Source of the DNA: Saccopteryx bilineata | Lineage: Eukaryota; Chordata; Mammalia; Chiroptera; Emballonuridae | DNA length: 64,000 nucleotides | NCBI RefSeq assembly: GCF_036850765.1 | Contig: NC_089492.1 | Span: 170,188,296 to 170,252,295, forward strand | Direction: 5' to 3' | In this document: positions 36,726 through 50,040 of the stretch, piece by piece | How the letters are laid out: the number at the start of each line of letters is the position of its first letter | How positions within the stretch are numbered: the stretch's first letter is position 1 | Translations under genes and position numbers: made by a program | The notes under the pieces: model-generated | Told to the model about the DNA's origin: nothing | Seen by the model: only the letters and a program-made list of their open reading frames with translations | Database searches by the model: none

Positions 36726-38298
36726 GTTTAATATATGTATACATTGTAAAAATTTCCACAATTGTGTTAAATCACAATTCTTCATCTCACATGTTTACCT
36801 TTGTTTCCCCCCCCACACACACACAAATTGTTTAATCATCTATTGTACTTGCTGAAGGAGATTTGGGTTGTTTTCAGGTTTTGATCAGCTATAATAAAGT
36901 AAGCTGCTATCACATCCATGTGTAGGTATTTGTGTAAACATGTTTTCATTTCTCTGGAGTAAATGCCTAAGAATGCAATTGCTAGATCATATGGCGATTG
37001 TATGTTTATTTTTTATAAAAAATGGCCAAATAATATTTCAGAATGTCTTTACAATTTTATATTCCTACCAGCAGGGTATGAAAGATTGGTTTTCTCTGCA
37101 TCTTTGACAGCATTTGGTGTTAATCATGATTTTTTATTTTAGCTGTTCTAATAGTTATGTAATGACATCCCATGGTGCACTTAATTTTCAGTTCTTTAAT
37201 GGCTGGTGGTGTTGAATATTTTTTCATGTGCATATTTGCCATCTCTATATTCTATTCAATGAAAGTTTTCTTTATATCTTTTGTCCTTTTTCTAATTGGA
37301 TTATTTGTTTCATTGTTGATTGGATTATTTGTTTCATTGTTGACTTGTGAATTCTCTATATAGTTTAAATACTAGTCCTTAGTCAAATGTCTTTTTATTC
37401 TTTTGCTTCATCTTTTCATCCTTTTAGCAGTCTTTTTCATCAGCAGTGTATGTAATATAGAACAAATATTTTAAAATGTTCATCAAGTCCAGTTAATTCA
37501 TTTTTTCTCCTATGAATTTTGTTGGTGGTGTCAAATCTAAGAAGTTTCCTTTAACTTTAGTCTTGGAGATTTTTTTCTCCTATGTTTTTCTAAAACTTTT
37601 ATAGGTTTTTCATTTCAAATTTAAGTCTGTGATTGATTTTGAATTAATATTAGCATAAGGTTTGAGGTTTAGGTTGAGATTAATTTTATCTATGGCTATC
37701 CAGTTTCTCCAGCACCATTTGCTAAAAAGGCAATGCTTTTTCCATTGAATTGCTTCTGCCAAAAATCAGTTGAGCCTAATTGAGTGAGCCTATTTCTGGA
37801 TTTTTAGTTTTATTACATTGATCAATGTGTTTATTTCTTTGCCAATACCATACTCTCTTAATTACTGTAACTATGTACTAGTAAGACTTAACATTGGATA
37901 AAGTGATTCTTCCTACTACTTTATTTTTCTTTTTTAAGATTATTTTAGCTATTCTAGGGCCTGTGTCTTTCCCTACAAATTTTAGAATAAGCTGACTTAT
38001 GTTTACAAAATAACTTGCTGAGGTTTAGATGGAAACTGCATTAAATCAATTTTGGGAGAACTGACACCATTATTACATTGAGTCTATCGATCCATGCACA
38101 CTATTTCTCTCCATTTATAGAGGTCTTCTTTGATTTGTTTCACTAGCATCTTGTAATACTCTCTAATTATATTCTGTACTTGTTTTGTTAGGTTTATACC
38201 TAAGCATTTCGTCTTCTTTGAAGAGATTTTTCAATGATACTGTGTTTTGAAATTTTGGTTTCTGCATGGTTGTTATAAGTGTATAGAAATGCAGTTGA

Positions 38299-38520
38299 GC
38301 CTGACCAATGGTGGTGCAGTAGATAGAGTGTCGACCTGGAACACTGAGGACTCAGATTTGAAACTCTGAGGCTGCCAGCTTGAGCGCAGACTTGCCATTT
38401 TGAATGTAGAGTTATTAGCTCAGCTGAGCTCCCTGGTCAAGGCACATATAAGAAACAATGAACAACTAAAGTGATGCAAGTATGAGTTGATGCTTCTCAT
38501 CTCTCCTCCTCCCAGTCTCT
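38299..38520 (+). mobile_element. Bat SINE (short type), host of L1
   Basis: It starts GCCTGACCAATGGTGGTGCAG and continues TAGATAGAGTGTCGACCTGG, with a CT-rich end and an A-rich tail. The tail is split by the full-length L1: it resumes at about 46341 as AATAAATAAATAAATGC. Confidence 0.85.
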
Positions 38521-38537
38521 AAAAAAATAGGTAAATA

Positions 38538-40944
38538 GGAGTGACGTCACGGAAATGGCGCCGTGAGCAGTGCGTCTGACAGATCTCCCAAAAATCACAA
38601 CAAATTTATCAACTAGAAACAGAAAAATTTATCCTTGGAGAATTCCAGAGTTCCTCACAAACTGAAAGCGAAAGGATTATTATCACTTGAATCTGAGAGA
38701 CGAGGGTGTATTCAAGCCACGGAGGGAGTGTGTCTGTGGTGAGTCAGCCCACACTCGGAAGTGGCGAGCAGCCGCCGGCGCACGCCCAGTCCGGTTGCAG
38801 AGCGAACACCCCTAAAGTTCCCAGCGGCCCGCGCACTGTGAGTGAGAGTCCCCAGCCACCAGTGCCCAGAGCACCCCATTCGCGCGTGTGCCCTGGGCAT
38901 CCCACGCGCCCAGAGTGGCCTACTGGCCCGCACACCCAGGGTGCCCCATTATCCTGTGCCCGGTGCGCCCCAGCCACCAGCGGCGGAGTGAGCGGGAGAG
39001 CCGCCAGGGCGGTCTTCCCTACTTGGGAGATTCTCTCCGTGGGCGGGGCACCTCACCCAGCCATTCAAGCTAACAACCAAGCGTTGGGGGAGGGGCACGC
39101 AGGCTGCCTGAAATACCTTCAGGAGCACAGCTGCAGACCCAATCACTGAAATTAGTTTAACCCATGAAATCTACGCACCCATGGGTTCTAATTGATAAGA
39201 TCTCTCTCAGTTCAGTGATCCAAGGCAAGAGGCGTGATATTTTTTAGTGCCTCTCGCTAAAGGGGCGGGGGCAACTTCTGATTGATAGAACCTCCATATT
39301 CAGGGATAAATGCTAACAAGAGATACTTGGCAGATAATAAGATCTATACTACACTAGTCGCAAGCAGAGACTAGTGCCTCTTCTTCTCAGCCAAAACAGG
39401 CTACAAAGTGTGGAAAGCCTGGGTTGAGTGGTCCAATTGAATGCTAGGCGCTGAACAGTCACCTTGACAACAATTGACTCCCACCCCCCGCCTGATTACA
39501 CTGGAGGCTCTGACTGCCAGAGCCTTTCCCAAAGCCTTGCGCTGAGTGGGGATAGAGTGGGGATTTCCTAGCTCTTTGAGCCTCTTACTCCCCAGGCAGA
39601 AGCAGTTGCAGCCTTATAGCTGGATCACCAGGCTGCTAATTCAGGAAGGGGGGACTAGGAGAGAGAATCCAGGAAAGCAAACTCTCTCATTGTTGAACCC
39701 TGCAAACGCCAACAAGCCTTGACTACCAGCAAGACTAAAGCCAATTATATGACATTGCCATAGAATCCCATCAACTGCAAATCCCTACCTAAGTGTGACA
39801 CAGGGGCAGAGCCTGGGGTACAGAGTCACCGACCAGGAAGAGGGAGAGAAAAGAAAAAGGAAGAAGTTAACCTCTCAAAATCAAGAAAAATCCACAGACT
39901 TTACAACTTGTTCCACTAATTTTTTTTTTGTTGTTTGTTTCTTCTATCTTATTGCCTTTATTATTATTATTTCTACTTCCTATACCTCAGTCCTTCTATT
40001 CTCTGCCCATCTTATGCATCCCTTTTCTTGAACTACACTACCCATGAGTGTTACATTTTATTTCTCTTCTTCATCCTCACCCTCCTTTAAGGTTATACTC
40101 CAAAACACTTAACTCTCACTCTCTCCTCTTTTTTTTTTTTTTTTTGCTTTATTTTGTTTTTTTTTCTCTTCCTTTTTTTTCTTCCATTGTTTTTCTCTTT
40201 TTCTTATTTTTTCCTTTCTATTCGTTTTTTCTTTTCTTGTTTTACTTTTCCTCCCATTTAATCCTCAATCACGAACAAATTAGTTAATTTGGGACTCAAG
40301 GTTTTTTTTTTGGTTTTATTTTTCTTTTTCGCTTTTGTTTTTGTTTTTTTTTGTTTGTTTGTTTGTTTATTTTTGTGGCATTTTGGGTACTTTTTACGTT
40401 GCTTTTTAACTCACTAGCATTCCTCCCAACCCAAGGTCTCCATTGTATTTAGTCTTCGCTCCACTTAATACAACAGATTTTTACTTATTATTTTTATTTT
40501 TTTCTTCTTTATTATTCTTTTTTTTTCTCCTTTTTTCTGGTTCCCTCTTATCCCTCTCATTATATCTCTTAGTCGACCATCACTTACAAGCAAATCATCT
40601 TATGCTTGTCTAAGATTTTCTTCCTTTTTTTTTTTGCATTTAGTAGGTCCCTACTCCTTTTTTTTGCCCCTTGAACTCTTCACCCCAAATCAGGCCCTCC
40701 ATTATAGGCAGTTTTTGTTCCATTTAGCATAATATAATTCACAGGTCATCACGATATTTCCCTGAGGAGGGGAGAAGAGGGAAAGAGAAGAAAGAAAAAA
40801 GGGGGAAATAATAAATTATTACTGTTTTTTTTTTGTGGGGTGTTTTACCTTTCTTTTTTTTACTTTTTACTCTTTATTAATTCTAATTAGTGCTATCAAC
40901 AAGACCACCCTCAGATGCAAATAAGAAAGAGGAAATAGAATATT
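38538..40944 (+). promoter_or_regulatory. L1 5' UTR with promoter motifs
   Basis: The first 25 bases hold a perfect CRE, TGACGTCA (38542-38549), followed by AAATGGCG (38553-38560), like the YY1 core at other L1 starts. About 38750-39070 is GC- and CpG-rich. From about 39910 to 40870 the strand is very T-rich with many T-runs. Open frame 38706-39149 lies in the CpG-rich part and shows no domain. No in-frame link to ORF1 is visible. Confidence 0.75.
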
Positions 40945-41907
40945 ATGGATACAAAAGAAAGAGAGGTAACACAAATAGATGTGGAAAAATCTATGGAGAA
41001 AAGACTTAATATGTTGGAAGCCTTGGAGCTAAATGACAGAGAATTTAAAATAGAAATCTTAAAAATACTGAGATATACAAGAAAACACAGAAAGGCAATT
41101 TAGGGAGATCAGAAAACAACTCAATGAACACAAAGAGTATATTACCAAGGAAATTGAAACTATAAAAAAAATCAAACAGAAATGAAAAACTCAATTTACG
41201 ACCTGAAAAACGAGATAACAAGCTTAGCTAACAGAACAGCCCAGATTGAAGATAGGATTAGTGAAATAGAAGACAAACAACTTGAGGCACAACAGAGAGA
41301 AGAAGAAAGAGACTCAAAAATAATAAAAAACGAGGAAGCCCTACAGGAATTGTCTGACTCCATCAGAAAGAATAACATAAGAATAATAGGTATATCAGAG
41401 GGAGAAGAGAAAGAAAATGGAATGGAGAATATACGCAAACAAATAATAGACGAGAACTTCCCAAGCCTGTGGAAAGAACTAAAGCCTCAAATTCAAGAAG
41501 CAAACAGAACACCGAGTTTTCTTAACCCCAACAAACCCACTCCAAGGCACATCATAATAAAGATGACACAAACCAATGACAAAGAAAAAATTCTCAAGGC
41601 AGCCAGGGAAAAGAAGAGTACAAAATATAAAGGAAGGCCTATTAGATTATCATCAGATTTCTCAGCAGAAACTCTACAAGCTAGAAGAGAGTGGACCCCA
41701 ATATTTAAAGCCCTGAAAGAGAGGAACTTTCAGCCAAGAATACTATACCCATCAAAGCTATCCTTCAAGTACGAAGGAGATATAAAAACATTCACAAATA
41801 CAGAAAAGATGAGAGAATTTATCAGCAGAAATCCCCCAGTCCAGGAAATACTAAAGGGGTTTTTCCAACCAGATTCAAAGAACAAAAGAAAACAACACCA
41901 CAAGTAA
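40945..41907 (+). pseudogene. L1 ORF1p, two small deletions
   Basis: ORF1p is an RNA-binding trimeric chaperone of L1 RNA. The frame opens at ATG 40945-40947 and reads MDTKEREVTQIDVEKSMEKR. It meets TAG at 41101-41103. From 41182 on the same phase is open to the stop ending at 41907, with a coiled coil (SLANRTAQIEDRISEIEDK), an RRM-like part (NNIRIIGISEGEE) and a C-terminal domain (HIIIKMTQTNDKEKILKAA). Between the two, another phase encodes the expected coiled coil. This suggests a 2-bp loss near 41070 and a 1-bp loss in the A8 run near 41164-41171, which together restore phase. Only the latter is in a homopolymer. Confidence 0.8.
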
Positions 41908-42232
41908 CAGCTCCACCAAGAACACAATAAAACCAAACTTAAACTGTGACAACAAAGGAAAAAAGGGGGGGAGAGGATGGAGATTAACAGTAGCAAAAGA
42001 TGATGAAGTGCAGTAATACTCATAAGATAGGGTACTACAATGAATATGGTAGGTACCCTTTTCATTACTTAATGGTAACCACCCTTGAAAAAACCTCCGC
42101 AAAAACACTTGACTTAAAAAAAGTAGCAACAGAGGAAAGAAGTATGGAACACAAACAAACAAAAACAAATGATAGAAAAACAAAAGAGAAGAATCAAACA
42201 AGATACAAAACCAACAGAAAGGAATTTATAAA

Positions 42233-45200
42233 ATGGCAGTAGGGAACCCACAAGTGTCAATAATTACACTAAATGTAAATGGATTAAACTTACCAATAAA
42301 AAGACACAGAGTAGCAGAATGGATTAAGAAAGAAAATCCAACTATATGCTGCCTACAAAAAACACATCTAAGCAACAAGGATAAAAACAAATTCAAAGTG
42401 AAAGGGTGGAAAACAATACTCCAAGCAAACAACACCCAAAAAAAAGCAGGTGTAGCAACACTCATATCTAATAATGCTGACTACAAGACAGAAAAAGTAC
42501 TCAGAGACAAAAATGGTCATTTCATAATGATTAAGGGGAAGTTGAATCAAGAAGACATAACAATCCTTAATATATATGCACCAAACCAAGGAGCACCAAA
42601 ATATATAAGACAGCTACTTATTGACCTTAAAACAAAAACTAACAAAAATACAATCATACTTGGAGACCTCAATACACCGCTGACGGCTCTAGATCGGTCA
42701 TCCAAACAGAGAATCAATAAAGATATAGTGGCCTTAAACGAAATACTAGAACACTTGGATATGATAGACATCTACAGGACACTTCATCCCAAAGTGACAG
42801 AGTACACATTTTTCTCTAGTGTACATAGAACATTCTCAAGAATTGACCATATGTTGGGCCACAAAGACAATATCAGCAAATTTAGAAGAATTGAAATTGT
42901 ACCAAGCATATTTTCTGATCATAAAGCCTTGAAACTAGAATTCAACTGCAAAAAAGAGGGGGGAAAACCCACAAAAATGTGGAAACTAAACAACATAATT
43001 CTCAAAAAATGAATGGGTCAAAGAAGAAATAAGCGCAGAGATCAAAAGATATATACAGACAAATGAAAATGAAAATACGACATATCAGAATCTCTGGGAT
43101 GCAACAAAAGCAGTAATAAGAGGAAAGCTCATATCACTTCAGGCCTATATGAACAAACAAGAGAGAGCCGAAGTAAACCACTTAACTTCACACCTTAAGG
43201 AACTAGAAAAAGAAGAACAAAGACAACCCAGAACCAGCCGAAGAAAGGAGATAATAAAAATCAGAGCAGAAATAAATGAAATAGAGAACAGAAAAACCAT
43301 AGAAAAAATCAATAAAGCAAGGAGCTGGTTCTCTGAAAAGATCAACAAAATTGACAAACCCTTGGCAAGACTCACCAAGGAAAAAAGGCACAGGACTCAA
43401 AAAAATAAAATCCAAAATGAAAGAGGAGAGATCACCACAGACATCATAGATATACAAAGAATTATTGTAGAATACTATGAAAAATTATATGCCACCAAAT
43501 ACAACAATCTAGAAGAAATGGATAAATTCCTAGAACAATACAACCTTCCTAGACTGAGTCATGAAGAAGCAGAAAGCCTAAACAGACCAATCAGCAGGGA
43601 GGAAATAGAAAAAACTATTAAAAGCCTCCCCAAAAATAAAAGTCCAGGCCCAGACGGTTATACTAGTGAATTCTATCAAACATTCAAAGAAGACTTGGTT
43701 CCTATTCTACTCAAAGTCTTCCAAAAAATTGAAGAAGAAGCAATACTTCCAAACACATTTTATGAGGCCAACATAACCCTCATACCAAAACCTGGCAAGG
43801 ATGGCACAAAGAAAGAAAACTACAGACCAATATCTCTAATGAATACAGATGCTAAAATACTAAACAAAATACTGGCAAACCGAATACAACAACAAATTAA
43901 AAAAATAATACATCATGATCAAGTGGGATTCATCCCAGAATCTCAAGGATGGTTAAACATACGCAAAACGGTTAACGTAATACACCATATCAACAAAACA
44001 AGAACAAAAACCACATGATCTTATCAATAAATGCAGAAAAGGCTTTTGATAAAATACAACACAATTTTATGTTTAAGACTCTCAACAAAGTAGGTATAGA
44101 AGGAAAATATCTCAACATGATAAAGGCCATATATGATAAACCATCAGCTAACATCATATTAAATGGCATAAAACTGAGGACTTTCTACCTTAAATCAGGA
44201 ACAAGACAGGGTTGTTCACTCTCTCCACTCTTATTTAACATGGTGCTAGAAGTTCTGGCCAGAGCAATCAGACAAGACAAAGAAATAAAAGGCATCCATA
44301 TCGGAAAAGAAGAAGTAAAGGTATCACTTTTTGCTGATGATATGATCCTATACATCGAAAACCCGAAGGACTCCACAAAAAGATTATTAGAAACAATAAA
44401 CCAATACAGTAAGGTCGCAGGATACAAAATTAACATACAAAAGTCCATAGCCTTTCTATATGCCAACAATGAAATATTAGAAAACGAACTCAAAAAAATA
44501 ATCCCCTTCACAATTGCAACAAAAAAAAATAAAATACCTAGGAATAAACATAACAAAGAATCTAAAGGACCTATATAATGAAAATTACAAAGCATTGTTA
44601 AGGGAAATCGAAAAAGATACAATGAGATGGAAAAATATTCCTTGTTCTTGGATAGGAAGAATAAATATAATCAAAATGGCCATATTACCCAAAGCAATAT
44701 ACAAATTTAATGCAATTCCCATCAAAATTCCTATGAGATTTTTTAAATAAATGGAATAAAAAATCATCAGATTTATATGGAAGTATAAAAAACCCCAAAT
44801 AGCCAAAACAATCCTAAGGAAAAAGAATGAAGCTGGGGGCATTACAATACCTGACTTTAAACTATATTATAGGGCCACGATAATCAAAACAGCATGGTAT
44901 TGGCAGAAAAATAGACACTCAGACCAATGGAACAGAACAGAAAGCCCAGAAATAAAACCAAATATATATGGTCAAATAATCTTTGATAAAGGGGCCAACA
45001 ACACACAATGGAGAAAAGAAAGCCTCTTCAACAAATGGTGTTGGGAAAACTGGAAAGCCACATGCAAAAGAATGAAACTCGACTACAGCCTGTCCCCGTG
45101 TACTAAAATTAATTCAAAATGGATCAAAGACCTAAATATAAGACCTGAAACAATAAAGTACATAGAAGAAGACATAGGTACTAAACGCATGGACCTGGGT

Positions 45201-46061
45201 TTTAAAGAACATTTTATGAACTTGACTCCAATAGCAAGAGAAGTGAAGGCAAAGATAAATGAATGGGACTACATCAGAATAAAAAGTTTTTGCTCAGCAA
45301 GAGAGACTGATAACAAAATAAACAGACAGCCAACTAAATGGGAACTGATATTTTCAAACAACAGCTCAGATAAGGGCCTAATATCCAAAATTTACAAAGA
45401 ACTCATAAAACTCAACAACAAACAAACAAACAATCCAATAAAAAAATGGGAAGAGGACATGAACAGACACTTCTCCCAGGAAGAAATACAAATGGCCAAC
45501 AGATATATGAAAAGGTGCTCAGCTTCATTAGTTATTAGAGAAATGTAAATCAAAACTACAATGAGATACCACCTCATCCCTGTTAGAGTAGATATTATCA
45601 ACAAGACGGATAATAGCAAATGTTGGAGAGGCTGTGGAGAAAAAGGAACCCTCATTCACTGTTGGTGGGACTGTAAAGTAGTACAACCATTATGGAGGAA
45701 AGTATGGTGGTTCCTCAAAAAACTGCAAATAGAACTACCTTATGACCCAGCAATCCCTCTACTGGGTATATACCCCAAAACCTCAGAAACATTGATACAT
45801 AAAGACACATGTAGCCCCATGTTCATTGCAGCACTGTTCACAGTGGCCAAGACATGGAAACAACCAAAAAGCCCTTCAATAGAAGACTGGATAAAGAAGA
45901 TGTGGCACATATACACTATGGAATACTACTCAGCCATAAGAAATGATGACATCAGATCATTTACAGCAAAATGTTGGGATCTTGATAACATTATACGGAG
46001 GGAAATAAGTAAATCAGAAAAAAACAAGAACTACATGATTCCATACATTGGTGGAACATAA
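42233..46061 (+). pseudogene. L1 ORF2p, three frameshifts and three stops
   Basis: ORF2p is the endonuclease and reverse transcriptase of L1. The endonuclease part (42233-43012) shows TLNVNGLNLPIKRHR and ends near SDHKALKLEF. Phase 2 runs 43008-44018, phase 3 44015-44578, and phase 4 from about 44514. RT has FADDMILY near 44330-44353. The C-terminal Cys motif [16 protein letters not shown] lies at about 45620-45667. The phase changes fall at A-runs near 43004, 43999 and 44521. Ochre stops at 44748-44750, 44757-44759 and 45546-45548 interrupt the last phase, which is otherwise open to 46061. The last three look like real substitutions (GAA or CAA to TAA by comparison with related copies). Confidence 0.9.
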
Positions 46062-46094
46062 AACCGAGACTAAGAGACATGGACAAGAGTGTGG

Positions 46095-46180
46095 TGGTTA
46101 CCAGGGGTGGGGGGAGGGAGGACATGGGAGGGAGGGAGGGAGCGTGTTAGGGGGAGGGGGAGGGGCACAGAGAACTAGAT
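46095..46180 (+). repeat. G-rich tract in L1 3' UTR
   Basis: Runs such as GGGGTGGGGGGAGGGAGG and GGGGGAGGGGGAGGGG lie just after ORF2. They have the spacing of a G-quadruplex. The L1 at 58278-59693 has a similar run near 59466-59510. Confidence 0.75.
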
Positions 46181-46560
46181 AGAGGGTGGCGGTGGAGAAT
46201 CTGACTTTGGGCGAGGGGTGTGCAACATAATTTAATGACAAAATTACCTAGACATGTTTTCTTTGAATATATATACCCGGATTTATTAATGTCATCCCAT
46301 TACCATTAATAAAAATTTATTTAAAAAAAATAGGTAAATAAATAAATAAATGCTATTGATTTTTACATGTTGATTTTGTATCTTGTGACTTTGCTAAACT
46401 TATGTGTAGTTCTAGACTTATTTTTGTCCCTTGTGATTTTCTATTTTGAAAATTGTGACAATGTCTTTTTCTGAATGTATGTGTTTTCTCATCAACTGGG
46501 TGAGGGCCTTTGGGCACTCTCTGTTTCTTTGCCACTGAAATAGTAGGGCTTTATTATATA

Positions 46561-47260
46561 TTTATGTACGGGAGGTCCTCTAGCATTAGCGCTGTGATCT
46601 ATGAATCTCAGTGATATTTAAAAATACCTAATTTTTGTTTCTTTGTTTTTTCCTTTGTCTTTTTCCTAAAGGAGCTAATTCACAATTCATTTATTTACAT
46701 ATTGACATTCTTATTTTTCCTTGGAGTGCAATGCACTTAATCTATTTAGAACATTTTATTTATTTATGACTTCAAGAGAACAGTGTCTTAGTACAGATTG
46801 AAACTGGGATTTAATTAATGTCTTCACAGTACTTGGATACTGACCCCTTTTAACTACTAGAGATATACTTCTATATCTGATTCCATTTAGAGTCTTTAGC
46901 AGGTGCACAAAATGCTGGAAACAGTGGCTTTTTGTTTGTTTGGTTGGTTGGTTTTTTTCTATGTGACATAGGCAATAATTAAAATTCTAAAAGCTGTGCA
47001 TTGGCTTTTTTTTCATAGTTCACTAGATATTAATTGTCTTTTTCTATGTTTCTGATTTGGTTGAGAACCCCTATATGGTATTTTTTATTACTTCTACCAT
47101 GTTTTTATACAGACATTGTATTTTTCAAGCATGTGTCATAATTCTGTATAAGAAAACACCCTCATTTTCCAATCTTTACAAAAGAATATTAATATCTGGT
47201 GGAATATACAAATAAAAAAGAGAACATATGTGAGTGAAGAAGCTCTATGATTTAAAGGTC
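46561..47260. other. Unassigned DNA
   Basis: No gene recognised. AT-rich with a (GTTT/GGTT)n stretch near 46935. Confidence 0.4.
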
Positions 47261-47267
47261 ATAAGCA

Positions 47268-47640
47268 GGCCCTGGCCAGTTGGCTCAGTGGTAGAGTATT
47301 GATCCAGCTTACAGATGATCTGGGTTTGATTCCCTGTCAGGGCACACAGGAGAAGCGACCATCTACTTCTCCACCCCTCCCCCTCTCCCTTCTTTCTACC
47401 TCTCTTCCCCTCCTGCAGCCATGGCTCGATTGGTTCGATCCAGCATGTCTGGCCCAGGCACTGAGGATAGCTCCATGGAACCTCTGCTTCAGATGCTAAA
47501 AATAGCTCAGATGCAAACATGGCCTCATATGGGCAGAGCATCACCACAGATGAGGGTTGCTGGGTGGATCCTGGTTGGGGCTCATGTGGGGGTCTGTCTC
47601 TCTATCTCCCACCTCTCACATGGAAAAGAATAAAAAAAAG
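47268..47640 (+). mobile_element. tRNA-derived bat SINE (long type)
   Basis: It starts GGCCCTGGCCAGTTGGCTCAG and has the same body as the other long-type copies, ending in an A-rich tail at about 47625-47640. I did not find a clear target duplication. Confidence 0.9.
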
Positions 47641-50040
47641 ATGGAATAAGTAAAGGAAGAAAAAGCAATAATCTCTCTAGAATACCTGAGACACTAGCTT
47701 GTAAACGATTAATAAAACCTAATAGTATTACCTCCAACTATATTGAAACTTAATATTCTACAAATATCTATGATCAAAAGTTAATATATAACTTTGTCAA
47801 AGTAAAACTGATGGTGCTAGATGACAAACTCTGAAATGTGGTTTGCTAAGGTCCTATTAATGTAATAATATCTGTGAAGAAATATAGACACATCAGGAAT
47901 TCATAACCCAGAGATCATGCTCTTCTAAAATAAGACCTCCCCCCAAATAAAACCAAGTAAGATTGACTGTTATTTAATATCAGATCTTTAAGATGAAGCA
48001 AAGGTCAATTCAATTTGATAAATGTGTTTTCAGTCCTCAGTGTACTCTAGGATCTATAGTCTATTCCAAAGCCACAAAGAGGCATAAGACACATCTCTTT
48101 CTCTATGTATATTGAAACACATGGCTTTCTCTGCAGATTTCTTGGGAAAACATTCTAAAAGCATGATACTCAAGTTTCAGTCATTTGGAATCTGCAGTTT
48201 CAAGGATAATCAAACTGAAAACAACTAGGCTAAAACAAAATGAGATATTCCTGGGATCGACTAGCATTAATAACAAATGTAAGGAAGTTAAAAAGCAATC
48301 ATCTCTGTAAGCATTATTATTCTAAGTGTGAGTCAAATTCATATACTTTTGAAATCTCTGTCTTTAGCACCAAATGAGGCGGTCAGTACAACATGAACTT
48401 GATAAATGCAAGTCACAGTTGTATGTGTTCATTTTCAGACCCATTAATGCAGATGTATATATTCTTTCAAATTGGCAAAAGATGCTGCAATTGATATTTT
48501 GGACAGATTTGAATCAGGTAGATGTTGGAATGACATTATTAAAATGTATTATATTTGGGCCTTTAAAGATTTGATAGATAAGACAACCTGAGCAGAGAAA
48601 ATCCCACTGGTAGGATTTTCCAGTTGGAGTCAAGTGGAAGGGCTCCGGTGAAAGAGCCTTTCATTCGTGACAAGATCTTATGTGCGGCTGAGCATCCACT
48701 TTATATGGACAAACAAAGACAAGAAAGTGGTAACTGATGCCTTCAAGATGTTTATAATTCAGTTGGGCAGACAGAATAATGTGTGAGAACTCTGGAGCCA
48801 GGTTAAAGCCCTGTGTGTGACCTCTCAGGCTGACCACAGGCAATTACAAAGGCTTTATCTGACAGGCTTCCTAGGGAGCTGTCCTCCCCACACCAGACCC
48901 AGGGCACAGCCAAGGCTCTGTGGTCTCCAGCAAAGATTCAGAAGCCCCCTCCCAAGTCATGATTTTTCACAAGTTTACACTCCTATCTGCAGTACCTTCC
49001 TTTCTGGTCTCTATCAGATGTCCTCTCCGGGAACCCCAGCCAAGGTCTCCTTGCTGAATGGAGGGGAAGATTTTGAAGACACTTTTCTCCACCATGATTC
49101 AGTTCACTCCTAGTCCACATCACTTTCCCCCATCCCCACCTCAGAGTCCATAAAGCAAAAGTCAGGAAACAGTGAGAAGCCTCTCACATCTGTGCTGCTC
49201 CCCTTGACCCTCAACCCCTGCACTACTCTATGGGGGAGAGTGGAACAGGGGGAGCTGGTGTTTCCTTGGGCTTTGGACTCTGACTTCTATCATTGCAGTA
49301 AATGATTAAAGGCTGGGCTCTTCTATTTCAGGCTTGTTGCTTCCCTGGGCTACCCCACATCTGACAGCTCAACTCTGTCTCTCACCGCTCAACTGAGCTT
49401 GGACAATGTGGACACAAATAATCATGGAGTTCCATGGAGGAAGAGTCCCACAGAGGGAGAGATGGGGAGGCCTCGCAGGTTATAATTCAGCTTAGGCTCA
49501 AAAGTGTACACTGGGAATAAAAAGATCCCAGGCCAAAGAAGCAGGCTGAGCAGAAGCCTAGAGACTTAACTGCATGGCCACTTGGAAACTGCAGGCAGGA
49601 AGTGTAGACTGCATCAGGAAGTGGTGGTAAGGATGAGCCAGACACGTGGGCAGGGGTCATCTGCAGAATTCAGATCTCTCAGAGGAAAGCAAAGATTGCT
49701 CTATTTACATTTGAAATGACAAGGTTTACCCAAATGTATCTCTAGAAGTCATATTATCATTACATAAAATATTTCACCTGTCCTATTATCTCTAAACATA
49801 ATTATTTATACTAGCTGTAGGAAATGTCAGAAAATAAAGTAAATTGCTCAATCATAAGCTGTCTTGTCTGTTTAGTTTTTTAGCTTGTCATGTTTGGATT
49901 GATTTATTAAAAATAAATGAACTTTATAATGATTTTATTGGCCATGCTGAATATTAGCCCCAATAATATAGCAAAAAGGTCACCCTCTGGGCACACGGAC
50001 CATTGTGACAGAACGTCAGAGCCCCCATGTGCCTATGTCC
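47641..50040. other. Unassigned DNA
   Basis: I recognise no gene. GC rises from about 48800 to 49500. Frame 48817-49113 has no domain I know. Confidence 0.4.

Larger units (their letters stand above)
38538..46323 (+). mobile_element. Full-length L1, broken ORFs
   Basis: A 7.8-kb L1 with 5' UTR, ORF1, ORF2, G-rich 3' UTR and A-rich tail. A 17-bp duplication AAAAAAATAGGTAAATA flanks it at 38521-38537 and 46324-46340, within the tail of a SINE. It is by far the best-preserved L1 in the window and serves as the reference for the others. Both ORFs are broken (see their entries), so it is probably unable to move in this form. Confidence 0.95.
35755..46560 (-). mobile_element. Ancient L1, split by hAT, SINE and young L1
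   Basis: Old L1 sequence on the minus strand is seen at about 35755-36396, 36734-38298 and 46341-46560. Typical phrases are TTTGCTAAAAAGGCAATGC and TTGATTTTGAATTAATATTAG. It is interrupted by a hAT element (36405-36725) and by a SINE that contains a full-length L1 (38538-46323). The coding is decayed and the outer bounds are approximate. Confidence 0.7.

Noticed and set aside
38706..39149. 147-codon ORF, Pro- and Arg-rich
   Set aside because: It is in the CpG-rich L1 5' UTR, is mirrored by antisense frames, and has no domain.
41730..44622. Minus-strand ORFs of 70-145 codons
   Set aside because: They are antisense shadows of L1 ORF1 and ORF2.
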